A stretch of DNA of 64,000 bases, from contig CANMKB010000001.1 in NCBI GenBank assembly GCA_947498415.1, positions 310,001 through 374,000 of the forward strand, read 5' to 3'. Each line of letters opens with the position of its first letter. Positions within the stretch are counted from its first letter, which is position 1. This stretch comes from an uncultured Paracoccaceae bacterium. Lineage in GTDB: Bacteria; Pseudomonadota; Alphaproteobacteria; Rhodobacterales; Rhodobacteraceae. The notes beneath the pieces were generated by a model. That model searched no databases, was not told the DNA's origin, and saw only the letters and a program-made list of their open reading frames with translations. This document shows, piece after piece, positions 1 through 8,578 of this stretch. The position numbers and the translations under genes are program-made.

Positions 1-276
1 CCCTATCCTTGCCAGAACGCGACCACGCGTGAAATCAAGCAGCCCCATGATACCATACAGAAAACCAAGCAATAGCGTCAGCGCGACAAGCGTTTCAACC
101 GACCGGCTGCTCAGCACGCGATCATAGACCTGAAGCATGTAAAGCGGGCCAGACAGCATAAGGATATTGCAAAAGGCACCAAAAATACCAACAGCCCAAA
201 TAAGCGCACAAAATTCCCGACGAACGGCCCGCAGCTCTTCTAAACCAGAATGGTTTTGATCTCGGCGCGTAATCAT
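1..276 (-). CDS. Type I secretion system ABC transporter (PrtD-like), N-terminal part, cut by window edge
   Basis: The reverse strand reads 92 codons from an ATG at 276 to the window edge without a stop. The product has a short polar start, a hydrophobic segment, the motif LYMLQVYDRVLSSRS and a second hydrophobic stretch. This is the start of the membrane domain of type I secretion permease/ATPases of the PrtD/LapB kind, which drive unfolded substrates through an inner membrane, adaptor and TolC channel. The ATPase domain would lie outside the window, so substrate and partners cannot be seen. The start is chosen at the first ATG of the frame; no strong ribosome binding site precedes it. It is transcribed away from mlaA. 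Confidence 0.8.
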   Translation of the reverse strand, partial: MITRRDQNHSGLEELRAVRREFCALIWAVGIFGAFCNILMLSGPLYMLQVYDRVLSSRSVETLVALTLLLGFLYGIMGLLDFTRGRVLARIG

Positions 277-445
277 GGTGAAGATTTTGCCTATTGAACA
301 ATGATGATTGCTCAATATCTGGACAAAGTTACTTTGAAGTAAGCGGCCTTTAGCCTGTTACCCTTCTGCCACAACCTTTTTGAGAAAACCAAGCTAGGTG
401 TAGGCATTTTCAATCTGTAAACTAAATGGAAGACACAGATTAAAG

Positions 446-1234
446 TTGAGATTCCTCGTGCTGCCGAAAATTCAAAATACCTCGTGCGCTCTCACGCGCT
501 CTTTTGTTGTGTTGTGCGGCGCACTCGCTTTGTCTGCGTGTGCGTCAAGTGATCAGTTTGTCTCTTCTAACGAAGTCTATGACCCAAACGAAGAGTCCAA
601 CCGCCAAATACATGAATTCAACCGCAAGGTTGATAAAGTCGTTTTCCGTCCAGTTTCCAATGGCTATGGCACCGCCATTCCTGAAGAAGCGCGGACCATG
701 GTTTCGAATTTTGCAGACAATCTCAGCCTGCCCGCTGACATCGTAAACAACCTACTTCAGGGCGATTTGCGCGGCGCTGGGAACAACACGTTCCGTTTCC
801 TTTTTAACTCTACGATTGGTTTGGGCGGTATCGCTGACCCTGCGAGCAACCTAAAAGTGCCGCGTCGAGAAACTGATTTTGGCGAGACCTTTCATGTTTG
901 GGGCATGAAAGAAGGGGCTTACGTCGAATTGCCGCTTCTCGGGCCATCCACTGAACGTGATGCGATCGGCACAATTCTGGATTTCACGCTAGATCCTGTA
1001 TCCACCTTGCTGCCCTCGCCCGAGAAATTCGTGGGCACTGCGGCCAATGTGGCGGATCGCATGGGTGATCGCTATGAGTTGCGCGGAACAATTGATTCAA
1101 TTTTGTATGACAGCGCAGACAGTTACGCGCAGGCACGAATTCTTTACCTTCAGAATCGCCGTTTTGAACTTGGTGGCGACCAATCTGATACCTATCTCGA
1201 CCCTTATGATGATCCATACGCAGAGCTGGAATAA
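446..1234 (+). CDS. mlaA: MlaA/VacJ-family outer-membrane lipoprotein
   Basis: This is MlaA (VacJ), the outer-membrane part of the system that removes misplaced phospholipids from the outer leaflet and passes them to MlaC. The signal peptide ends in a lipobox LSAC, which puts the lipidated cysteine at residue 32. The family core follows: YDPNEESNRQIHEFN, then FRPVSNGY and a region rich in FLFNSTIGLGG, all typical of MlaA. The start is a rare TTG at 446; an in-frame GTG at 458 is an alternative, and neither has a strong ribosome binding site. mlaC follows after 3 nt, so the two are surely co-transcribed. The inner-membrane MlaFED complex is not nearby. Confidence 0.92.
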   Translation: MRFLVLPKIQNTSCALTRSFVVLCGALALSACASSDQFVSSNEVYDPNEESNRQIHEFNRKVDKVVFRPVSNGYGTAIPEEARTMVSNFADNLSLPADIVNNLLQGDLRGAGNNTFRFLFNSTIGLGGIADPASNLKVPRRETDFGETFHVWGMKEGAYVELPLLGPSTERDAIGTILDFTLDPVSTLLPSPEKFVGTAANVADRMGDRYELRGTIDSILYDSADSYAQARILYLQNRRFELGGDQSDTYLDPYDDPYAELE

Positions 1235-1237
1235 CGT

Positions 1238-1822
1238 ATGAAACGCCGCACTTTTTTGGCTGCCGTAGCAGCTACATCACTGACCCCAATCCAAGCCTTT
1301 GCGCTGACCAGTGCACAGGCCGAAGTTTTGGTGAACAAGGTTGTTGTAGATATCAACAAAGTCATCGCATCGGGCAAATCCGTGCCGGCGATGATCAAAG
1401 ATTTTGAGCGTATCTTTAACCGTTATGGCGACGTGCGCGTCATTGCACGTTCTGCATTGGGCGCAGATGCCCGACGCCTGAACAAATCTCAAGAGCGAGC
1501 GTATGTGTCCGCCTTTACTGGCTACATCTCGCGGAAATACGGCAAACGGTTTAACGAATTTGCCGGCGGCCGGATCGAAGTCACGGGAGCACGCAAAGTT
1601 AAGAGCTTTTACGAAGTTAAAGGCACCGCACATCTGCGTGGCGAAGCGCCCTTCGCTTTGAACTTCCTAGTCTCTGATAAATCAGGCAAAGATCTGTTTT
1701 TCGATATGATCATCGAAGGCATCAGTCTGCGTTTGACCGAGAAAAGTGAAATTGGTGCAATGCTGGATAAGAGAAAAGGCAATCTAGATGCCTTTATTTC
1801 TGATCTTTCAAAAGCAGGCTAA
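1238..1822 (+). CDS. mlaC: MlaC-family periplasmic phospholipid-binding protein
   Basis: A 194-residue MlaC/Ttg2D-type periplasmic carrier that moves phospholipid between MlaA in the outer membrane and an inner-membrane MCE/ABC complex. The N-terminus MKRRTFLAAVAA resembles a twin-arginine signal (RRxFL) followed by a hydrophobic stretch ending near AFA; Tat export is my inference. The mature part carries family features such as RSALGADARRLN, FTGYISRKYGKRF and a late DMIIEGISL strand. It lies 3 nt after mlaA. A terminator-like hairpin with a T-run follows at 1843, closing a two-gene operon. Confidence 0.9.
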   Translation: MKRRTFLAAVAATSLTPIQAFALTSAQAEVLVNKVVVDINKVIASGKSVPAMIKDFERIFNRYGDVRVIARSALGADARRLNKSQERAYVSAFTGYISRKYGKRFNEFAGGRIEVTGARKVKSFYEVKGTAHLRGEAPFALNFLVSDKSGKDLFFDMIIEGISLRLTEKSEIGAMLDKRKGNLDAFISDLSKAG

Positions 1823-1842
1823 CGCCACCGCCATATTGTATT

Positions 1843-1879
1843 CAGAAACCGGATTTAACGATCTGGTTTCTTTTTTTTC
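1843..1879 (+). terminator. Rho-independent terminator of mlaA-mlaC
   Basis: GAAACCGGAT pairs with ATCTGGTTTC (one G-T pair) around a short loop and is followed by eight T residues. It lies 21 nt after the mlaC stop. Confidence 0.85.
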
Positions 1880-2182
1880 AAAGCGTATCCATCACACTTG
1901 AACGGCTTTGAAAATAGACATGCGTCACAGGATATACGATATTCGACGCTCATTTTCTGCATACCCTTGTATTCATTGATAAAAATGCTCCCTTTTGAGG
2001 GACCTGCATTACATCACCTCATCGCGAAAAAGTAAGCGAAAAGAAGGGTTTTCATATTTCGCACCCGCGGCGTTAGCGCAAACTGTATACTGTCGCATCC
2101 CGCCAAGTCATTAAAATCATTTGATTTAATCCTTCATAGAACCCCACAATCTCTGTCAGCTTAAAAATCGGAGACTTGGGCT
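1880..2182. other. AT-rich intergenic region, probably holding the promoter of the hydratase/CoA-transferase pair
   Basis: About 300 bases without a convincing gene on either strand. It holds AT-rich stretches and a TGTATACTG segment near 2085 that could be an operator half-site, but nothing I can assign to a named regulator. The promoter for the gene at 2183 is presumably here. Confidence 0.4.
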
Positions 2183-3025
2183 GTGCATAATCAGAACATT
2201 CAAGAATGGGTCGGTCGCACCCAAACACAAAGCGGTAGACTAGGGATCGAAATCGCTCAAATGCTTCACGCGACACTTCCTGACAACGGTGTCAAAGTTC
2301 CGCAGCAAGGAGATGTTATCCCGCCTTTGTGGCATTGGTCGGCATTCGCGCCGAAGGTACCGATGAACCGGATCTCGAGTGACGGGCATCCTGAACGTGG
2401 AGATTTTTTGCCCCCCATTGCGCTACCCCGCCGTATGTGGGCCAGTGGGGAGGTCAACTTTCATGCCCCCATGCACGTGGGTGCAGATTTAATCCAAACA
2501 TCCGCCATCGAAAGCGTGGATCAGAAATCTGATGATTTGATTCTGGTCCATCTTCGGCACGAAGTGTCAGAAAACGGCATAGTGGCTGTGACCGAGACAC
2601 AAACCCTAGCCTATCTGCCGATCCCACGGATCTATCTGCCTCCAGCAAAGCGCCCAGTACCGCCCCAACATGCTTTTGCAAAACCTGTGGCCGTGAACAA
2701 CGCCATGTTGTTTCGCTATTCAGCTGCAACGTTCAACGCACATCGCATCCATTATGATCTGTCCTACACCCTGAAGGTTGAAAAATATCCTGGACTTGTT
2801 GTGCACGGCCCATTGCAGGCCACTCTGTTGATGAGCGCAGCGGTGGATCATACCAAACACAGCCCCAAGACGTTTCGTTACCGTGGCATCCACCCAATGT
2901 TCTGTGACGATGATTTATACCTCTTTGGCCATGACGTGACCGACAACGGCATGAAACTCTGCACGGGGGTCCCTCACGAACACAAAGGCATGCAAGCCGA
3001 GATCACATGGAAGGACCCGTCATGA
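2183..3025 (+). CDS. MaoC/HTD2-like acyl-CoA hydratase (mesaconyl-C4-CoA hydratase type)
   Basis: A 280-residue double-hotdog protein of the HTD2/FAS1-like dehydratase group, in which mesaconyl-C4-CoA hydratase (Meh) and itaconyl-CoA hydratase are found. Visible features are the N-terminal segment ending PRRMWASGEVNFHAP, a central substrate-tunnel helix, and the C-terminal hotdog with RYSAATFNAHRIHYD, where the catalytic His/Asp pair of MaoC folds is expected, then VHGPLQATLLM. It starts at GTG 2183. Its last bases overlap the start of the class III CoA-transferase gene by 4 nt (ATGA), so the two enzymes are translationally coupled. The pairing fits a C4-C5 branched dicarboxylate CoA pathway; the exact substrate is not shown by the sequence. 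Confidence 0.75.
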   Translation: MHNQNIQEWVGRTQTQSGRLGIEIAQMLHATLPDNGVKVPQQGDVIPPLWHWSAFAPKVPMNRISSDGHPERGDFLPPIALPRRMWASGEVNFHAPMHVGADLIQTSAIESVDQKSDDLILVHLRHEVSENGIVAVTETQTLAYLPIPRIYLPPAKRPVPPQHAFAKPVAVNNAMLFRYSAATFNAHRIHYDLSYTLKVEKYPGLVVHGPLQATLLMSAAVDHTKHSPKTFRYRGIHPMFCDDDLYLFGHDVTDNGMKLCTGVPHEHKGMQAEITWKDPS

Positions 3026-4257
3026 ACAATATTTTGCAGGGCATGCGCATCGTAGAAGGGTCAGCTTTTGTCGCCGTTCCACTTGCTGGTATGACGCTCG
3101 CACAAATGGGTGCCGAGGTCATTCGATTTGATCGAATTGGCGGGGGGCTAGATGCAACGCGTTGGCCGATCGACCAGAACGGCAACAGCCATTTCTGGGC
3201 GGGCATGAACAAGGGCAAGAAATCCATTGCATTGGATATGCGATCTACACGTGGCAAAGAATTGGTCACACAAATCATCACTGCGCCGGGGAGGGAGGCA
3301 GGGATGTTTTTGACCAATCTTAAAGTACGCGGATGGATGGATTATGAAACTTTATCTAAGATCCGCGAAGATTTGATTATGGTGGCCCTCAAAGGTGATC
3401 GCCATGGTCGACCTGCGGTCGACTACACTGTGAATCCAGCATTGGGCTTTCCGGCAATCACAGGCCCTGAAGGGTCAACAGAACCCGTTGCACATGCCTT
3501 GCCAGCCTGGGATTGCATCGCCGGCAATCTGATGGTGTCTGCCCTTCTTGCGGCCGACAGGCACCGCATGAGGACCGGGCATGGTCAGGATGTAGAGTAT
3601 TCCCTTAAGGATGTGGCCGCGGCGATGCTTGGCAACTTGGGGATCATTGGAGATATGCAAACAGGTGGCGCCAAGCGCACAAAGTCAGGCAACGCGCTCT
3701 ATGGGGCCTATGGCCAAGATTTTCTTTGTGCAGATGGACATCGTGTGATGGTGATTGGTCTGACCAGACGGCAGTGGCTGGGTTTGCTCAAGATGACCGG
3801 AACCGAAGATGCGATAGCCGCATTATCCCAACACCTTGGGGCAGATTTTTCTGACGAAGGGCAACGCTACACGCATCGTGCTGCAATCACGTCAGTTTTG
3901 GCGCCATTCTTTGCAACGCGAAGCCTATCTGACTTTGCTGAAGCTTTTGATGCTGCCAACTTAACCTGGTCGGTGTTCCGCGATTTTGAAGAGGCACTGG
4001 AGCAAGATGAAGACTTAAATACCTTAAACCCAATGTTCTCTAAGATCGAGACCCCGGGAATGGGGCAATTCATGGTGCCTGGTTCTCCATTGAATTTCTC
4101 TGCCCACGAACGGCAAGCTCCCGAACCCGCCCCAGTCCTGGGTGCACATACCGAAGAAATTCTTGGCGATGTGGTACGCCTGACAGACACCGAAATCGCG
4201 CAATTGTTCGATGACGGGACGGTACAGGCACCGAGTTATCGACCCAAGGCTGCCTAG
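3022..4257 (+). CDS. Class III (CaiB/BaiF) CoA-transferase
   Basis: A 411-residue member of the CaiB/BaiF (class III) CoA-transferases, which move CoA between carboxylic acids through an aspartyl-CoA anhydride. The family pattern is seen: LAGMTLAQMGAEVIRFD near the N-terminus, the catalytic aspartate in the AWDCIAG segment (D164), then RTGHGQDVEYSL. I chose ATG 3022 because it overlaps the upstream stop codon as ATGA and has an AGGA ribosome binding site; an ATG five codons earlier is also open. Mesaconyl-CoA C1-C4 transferase (Mct) and itaconate CoA-transferase belong to this family and pair with hydratases like the one upstream. The substrate is inference only. Confidence 0.8.
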   Translation: MNNILQGMRIVEGSAFVAVPLAGMTLAQMGAEVIRFDRIGGGLDATRWPIDQNGNSHFWAGMNKGKKSIALDMRSTRGKELVTQIITAPGREAGMFLTNLKVRGWMDYETLSKIREDLIMVALKGDRHGRPAVDYTVNPALGFPAITGPEGSTEPVAHALPAWDCIAGNLMVSALLAADRHRMRTGHGQDVEYSLKDVAAAMLGNLGIIGDMQTGGAKRTKSGNALYGAYGQDFLCADGHRVMVIGLTRRQWLGLLKMTGTEDAIAALSQHLGADFSDEGQRYTHRAAITSVLAPFFATRSLSDFAEAFDAANLTWSVFRDFEEALEQDEDLNTLNPMFSKIETPGMGQFMVPGSPLNFSAHERQAPEPAPVLGAHTEEILGDVVRLTDTEIAQLFDDGTVQAPSYRPKAA

Positions 4258-4272
4258 CGGTCCGAACAGTTA

Positions 4273-4304
4273 ACCCTCGCGATCAATTCAATCGTCGCGA
4301 GGGT
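4273..4304. terminator. Perfect 10-bp hairpin between convergent genes
   Basis: ACCCTCGCGA and TCGCGAGGGT form a perfect stem around a 12-nt loop, between the CoA-transferase stop and the PBP stop on the other strand. No strong T-run follows on either strand, so it may be a weak bidirectional terminator or an mRNA 3' end protector. Confidence 0.5.
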
Positions 4305-4329
4305 ACTACAAACTTCACTTAACTTTGGT

Positions 4330-6498
4330 TTAGTTGACGCCCAAAATACCCTTGAGAAGCTGCTCAAGCACATTCTCTCGGTTGTCTTGGCGACGTTGCG
4401 GTTGGGGCGCAACAGGTTGTGGTTTGGGTTTTGGAGTAAACGCAGGAAGCGGACGTGGAGACATCCCATCCGTGATCCGAGACATCGCCTCTTTCCAGAT
4501 CTCTGCTGGCAGACCACCACCCGTAACGCCGGTGAGCGGTGTATTGTCATCATAGCCCATCCAGACGCCAACAACGTAGTCAGCCGTGAACCCGATGAAC
4601 CATGCATCCTTTGACGCACTGGTCGTACCGGTTTTACCTGCCACCTGCCATCCAGACAGTTTCGCACGTGCACCAGTGCCCTCTGACACCACCTTTTCCA
4701 TCATATAAATGAGTTCTCGTGCAGCAGCTTCTGAGATAACACGCTCTCCGATACCACCACCGCTGCCCATCATCGGCTCGCTGTCACCCTGCAATCGAAG
4801 TTCGCGCAAGCCATAAGGTGTCACAGATGAACCCCCATTCAGGATGCCTGCATAAGCCCCTGTCATTTCAAGCAATGAACTTTCAGACGCACCAAGCGCC
4901 AGCGCCGGGCTATCCGCCAGGTCGCTGTCGATCCCGAAATCGGCGGCGACTTTGCGAACGTTGTCCCGCCCCACAGCTTCTGAGATTTTCACTGCGGGAA
5001 TATTCAACGAATTCATCAACGACCATTCGAGAGAAACATTTCCGTAGTGCTTATTGGTGTAATTGCGAGGGCACCATTCGCCACTCCCCGGGATATTTAA
5101 GCAATAGGGTGCGTCTAAGATTGAATCGACATGAGAGTATCCAAGCTCAAGCGCTGTCGCATAGACAAAAGGCTTAAAGGCAGAGCCGGTTTGCCGCTTG
5201 GCCTGAACCGCCCGGTTGAATGCACCTGACACTTTGCTTTTGCGTCCACCCACCATGGCGCGAACGGCACCGTCCGCGGACATAACCACAATTGCTGACT
5301 CGGCTTTAGACCCTTCACGGACTTTATTTTCAAAGACCCACTTCAGACCATCTTCGGCCGCCGCTTGAATACGCTGATCTAGCGTAGTGCTGATGATCAC
5401 GTCTTCGGTTGTGTTTTTAGTAAAGAACTCAGGCCCAGTCGACATGACCCAATCGGCAAAATAGCCACCTGATTTGACTTGCGCAGTCTCAGACAGCGTC
5501 GCGGGATTGTTTTGCCAATGTTTGGCTTCTCGTTCCGGCAAATACCCCTGCTCTTGCATCAAACGCAGAACAGTTGCGGATCGATCTTGAGACCTTTTGA
5601 GATTGCTCGTCGGCGCCAAGCGGCTCGGCGCAGTCAAAAGACCTGCGATCATCGCGCTTTCTGCCGGATTTAGCTGTACAGCCTTTTTGCCAAAATATCG
5701 CTGTGCCGCAGCCTCTGCACCATACGCACCGCCACCCATGTAGGCGCGGTTAAGATAGATCGAAAGGATTTCGGACTTGGTGTATTTAACTTCCATCGCG
5801 ACGGCGTAAATCGCTTCGTGGATTTTCCGCGCCATCGAGGAACGTCGACAATCTGCGACATAAGCCGCTTCGTTCTTCCAATCTGCAGGGTCATACTCGC
5901 GCCCAAGGCATAGCAGCTTTGAGGTCTGTTGCGTAATGGTAGAGCCACCGTGCCCAGACAAGGGGCCACGTCCTTCACGAAGGTTGATCCGAACCGCAGA
6001 CGCAACACCGCGTGGGCTAACACCAAGATGCCCATAGAACCGTTTGTCTTCAGTTGCGACGACAGCATTGCGCAAATGCGGTGATGTGGAGTCCGCCATT
6101 ACGGCGCCACCAAATTGATCCCCGCGCCAAGCAAAGACTTCATCATTGCGATCAAGCAGCTTCACTGAGCCCCGTGCACGCCCATCCAACAATGTGTTCA
6201 CATCTGGAAGCTGAAGATACTGATAACCAACTGCGAGCCCGATGATGAGGCCAACGACCATCGTGCCACGCCAGGTGATCGACCAGATCAACCGCAGCAT
6301 CCAGCGCAAGATTCTGCCGAAGAACCCCAAAATACCCTTCCGCTGCGGCGCAGCTTTACGTCGAGCTGCACCACGTGAGCGCTTTTTGGGGGCTGGCTTA
6401 GCCTTTGGTTTCACCTTGGCCTTCGCGTTTGTTTTTGTGCGCCCACCATAGCGTTTTTCAGCCACAAGTGGGGGCTTACGTTTTTTGGAATCACTCAT
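4330..6498 (-). CDS. PBP1A-type bifunctional transglycosylase/transpeptidase
   Basis: A 722-residue class A penicillin-binding protein that polymerises and cross-links peptidoglycan. In order: a very basic cytoplasmic tail rich in Lys/Arg/Pro/Ala, one membrane helix (roughly residues 60-90), a GT51 transglycosylase domain with EDKRFYGHLGV and GGSTITQQTSKLL, and a transpeptidase domain with the nucleophile in TGSAFKPF, SLN, and the KTGTTSASKDAWF box. The tail end is proline-rich. I chose ATG 6498 (MSDSKKRK); a GTG 17 codons upstream is open, but the later start gives the usual N-terminus. It stands alone, convergent with the CoA-transferase gene and divergent from glnK. Confidence 0.9.
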   Translation of the reverse strand: MSDSKKRKPPLVAEKRYGGRTKTNAKAKVKPKAKPAPKKRSRGAARRKAAPQRKGILGFFGRILRWMLRLIWSITWRGTMVVGLIIGLAVGYQYLQLPDVNTLLDGRARGSVKLLDRNDEVFAWRGDQFGGAVMADSTSPHLRNAVVATEDKRFYGHLGVSPRGVASAVRINLREGRGPLSGHGGSTITQQTSKLLCLGREYDPADWKNEAAYVADCRRSSMARKIHEAIYAVAMEVKYTKSEILSIYLNRAYMGGGAYGAEAAAQRYFGKKAVQLNPAESAMIAGLLTAPSRLAPTSNLKRSQDRSATVLRLMQEQGYLPEREAKHWQNNPATLSETAQVKSGGYFADWVMSTGPEFFTKNTTEDVIISTTLDQRIQAAAEDGLKWVFENKVREGSKAESAIVVMSADGAVRAMVGGRKSKVSGAFNRAVQAKRQTGSAFKPFVYATALELGYSHVDSILDAPYCLNIPGSGEWCPRNYTNKHYGNVSLEWSLMNSLNIPAVKISEAVGRDNVRKVAADFGIDSDLADSPALALGASESSLLEMTGAYAGILNGGSSVTPYGLRELRLQGDSEPMMGSGGGIGERVISEAAARELIYMMEKVVSEGTGARAKLSGWQVAGKTGTTSASKDAWFIGFTADYVVGVWMGYDDNTPLTGVTGGGLPAEIWKEAMSRITDGMSPRPLPAFTPKPKPQPVAPQPQRRQDNRENVLEQLLKGILGVN

Positions 6499-6609
6499 GC
6501 AGATCTGCCCGGGGTCTTGTTTTGCCGCCACTTTAACCGACGTAATCACAAATGTAGAGCCGATCTTCTAGGCAATCGAAATTCACAATTTGCATAATTT
6601 TTAATCAAC

Positions 6610-6625
6610 GCACATCATTTGTGCA
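6610..6625. promoter_or_regulatory. NtrC-like palindrome upstream of glnK
   Basis: GCAC-N7-GTGC(A) matches the half-site spacing of NtrC enhancers (TGCAC-N5/7-GTGCA). Another GTGC half lies a few bases downstream, at 6632. It lies about 140 bp before the glnK start, where an NtrC site is expected for nitrogen control. I found no clear sigma-54 -24/-12 element; in some Rhodobacterales NtrC acts with the housekeeping sigma factor. Confidence 0.45.
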
Positions 6626-6761
6626 AAAAATGTGCGTTTCATCATTCCAATCGAATGATTTTTACGCCGTTTTGCTTCGGATTGCCCGCTCAACACGCTT
6701 TTCTGCCGCTGCACAGTCGAAACCGGCGCGACATCGATACGCCAGTAAAAAGGGGATCTAC

Positions 6762-7100
6762 GTGAAACTCATCATTGCAACCATCAAGCCGTTCAAGCTC
6801 GAAGAGGTGCGCGAAGCGCTGACCGATATCGGTGTTCGCGGCCTTATGGTCACCGAAATCAAAGGCTTTGGCGCACAGTCAGGCCACACAGAAATTTATC
6901 GCGGTGCGGAATACACCGTGAACTTCGTTCCGAAGGTCAAACTGGAGCTCGTTGTAGCGGCCTCAATGGTCGACCAAGTGGTCGAGACCATCAGCACTAC
7001 AGCACGCACCGGCAAGATCGGCGACGGGAAAATCTTCGTTGTGGATGTGGCGCAAGCCGTACGCGTTCGCACCGGCGAAACTAATGAGGATGCGCTGTAA
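6762..7100 (+). CDS. glnK: PII nitrogen regulatory protein GlnK
   Basis: A 112-residue PII signal protein, exactly the family length. PII binds ATP/ADP and 2-oxoglutarate and blocks or frees AmtB and other targets. The T-loop holds the uridylylation site Tyr51 (GAEYTVNF), and the C-terminal signature GKIGDGKIFV is complete. I chose GTG 6762, preceded by the strong ribosome binding site AAGGGGA, over earlier in-frame starts because only this gives the normal PII N-terminus (KLIIATIKPFKLEEV). amtB follows after 28 nt with its own ribosome binding site, the classical glnK-amtB pair. An NtrC-like palindrome lies upstream. Confidence 0.95.
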   Translation: MKLIIATIKPFKLEEVREALTDIGVRGLMVTEIKGFGAQSGHTEIYRGAEYTVNFVPKVKLELVVAASMVDQVVETISTTARTGKIGDGKIFVVDVAQAVRVRTGETNEDAL

Positions 7101-7128
7101 GGCGCGTCAGGGAAAGGGACTCCTACAC

Positions 7129-8463
7129 ATGAAACTCGCAAGTAAACTTGGGCTGGCCGCCGCATTGGTCGCCGCTCCATCGCTTGGCCTTGCTCAAGAC
7201 GCCGTTCCGGGCGTTGATGCATCCAGCGACTCTATCTTTATCCTGAACTCTTTGCTGTTCCTCGTCGGCGGCTTCCTGGTGTTCTGGATGGCAGCTGGTT
7301 TTGCCATGTTGGAAGCTGGCTTGGTGCGCGGTAAGAACGTCACCATGCAGCTGACAAAGAACATTGCACTGTTCTCTCTGGCCGCGATCTTCTACTACCT
7401 GATCGGCTACAACCTGATGTACCCACTGGGCACATGGTCTGTTGACGGCGTTCTATCTGGCGTTTGGGGTACAGCAGCACTCGAAGCTGTTGGCGTTGCA
7501 CGCGATGGCGCAGACGACTACGGTTATGCCTCTACTGGTTCTGACTTCTTCTTCCAGCTGATGTTCTGTGCAACAACTGCATCCATCGTTTCTGGTACTT
7601 TGGCAGAACGTATCAAACTGTGGCCATTCCTGATCTTCACGATCATCCTGACAGCGATCATCTACCCACTGCAGGCTTCCTGGAAATGGGGCGGCGGCTT
7701 CCTTGACCAAGCAGGCTTCCTAGACTTTGCAGGCTCCACAGTTGTGCACTCTGTAGGTGGCTGGGCAGCGCTGACTGGCGCATTGATCCTTGGCCCACGT
7801 ATCGGCAAATACAACAAAGACGGCAAAACCGTTCCTATGCCAGGCTCTAACCTGACACTGGCGACACTGGGTACATTTATCCTGTGGTTGGGTTGGTTCG
7901 GCTTTAACGGCGGCTCTCAGCTGGCGATGGGTACTGTAGGCGACGTTGCAGACGTGTCTCGTATCTTTGCAAACACCAACACAGCGGCTGCTGGTGGTGC
8001 GATCGCTGCCCTGCTGCTGACACAGTTCATGTTTAAAAAGCCTGACCTGACAATGATCCTGAACGGCGCATTGGCTGGCCTCGTATCCATCACTGCAGAG
8101 CCTCTGACCCCATCCCTGGGTGCAGCGACACTGATCGGTGCAGTAGGCGGCGTCATCGTAGTCTTTGCGGTTCCAATGCTGGACAAACTGAAGATCGACG
8201 ACGTTGTTGGCGCGATCCCTGTTCACTTGATCGCAGGTATCTGGGGCACCATCGCGGTTGTCTTCACCAACTCTGATGCGTCTTTGGGCACTCAGCTGTA
8301 CTCCATCGTAGTGGTTGGCCTGTTCACCATCGTCACATCCGGTGTGGTTTGGTTCATCCTGAAAGCAACCATGGGCATCCGCGTGACCGAGGAAGACGAA
8401 ATCAACGGTCTGGACATGGCAGAGCTTGGTATGGAAGCGTACCCAGAATTCTCCAAAGGCTAA
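7129..8463 (+). CDS. amtB: Ammonium transporter AmtB
   Basis: A 444-residue Amt/Rh-family ammonium channel of the inner membrane. A cleavable-looking signal segment (to about residue 23, GLAQ) is followed by eleven expected membrane helices. The pore twin histidines are present at H207 (VVHSVGG) and H366 (AIPVHLIAG), as are the pore aromatic regions. ATG 7129 is supported by GGAAAGGGAC just upstream; longer in-frame reading would overlap glnK without reason. It is co-transcribed with glnK, whose product gates it through the T-loop. A strong terminator follows. Confidence 0.96.
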   Translation: MKLASKLGLAAALVAAPSLGLAQDAVPGVDASSDSIFILNSLLFLVGGFLVFWMAAGFAMLEAGLVRGKNVTMQLTKNIALFSLAAIFYYLIGYNLMYPLGTWSVDGVLSGVWGTAALEAVGVARDGADDYGYASTGSDFFFQLMFCATTASIVSGTLAERIKLWPFLIFTIILTAIIYPLQASWKWGGGFLDQAGFLDFAGSTVVHSVGGWAALTGALILGPRIGKYNKDGKTVPMPGSNLTLATLGTFILWLGWFGFNGGSQLAMGTVGDVADVSRIFANTNTAAAGGAIAALLLTQFMFKKPDLTMILNGALAGLVSITAEPLTPSLGAATLIGAVGGVIVVFAVPMLDKLKIDDVVGAIPVHLIAGIWGTIAVVFTNSDASLGTQLYSIVVVGLFTIVTSGVVWFILKATMGIRVTEEDEINGLDMAELGMEAYPEFSKG

Positions 8464-8484
8464 GCCTTACGGACGTTAGAATAG

Positions 8485-8514
8485 AAAGCCCGGGGATGTC
8501 CCCGGGCTTTTTTT
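8485..8514 (+). terminator. Rho-independent terminator of glnK-amtB
   Basis: AAAGCCCGGGG and CCCCGGGCTTT form an 11-bp stem with a four-base loop, followed by further T residues. It is 21 nt after the amtB stop. Confidence 0.95.
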
Positions 8515-8578
8515 GTGACCGGTGATTATTGATCTGATAAAGATGGCCTGATCGCGAACACAAGCCAGAAGGTCCACA

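Noticed and set aside
7720..8226. Minus-strand frame of 168 codons inside amtB
   Set aside because: Rich in Cys, Gln and Arg with no motif; it mirrors the strongly biased codons of the membrane helices of amtB.
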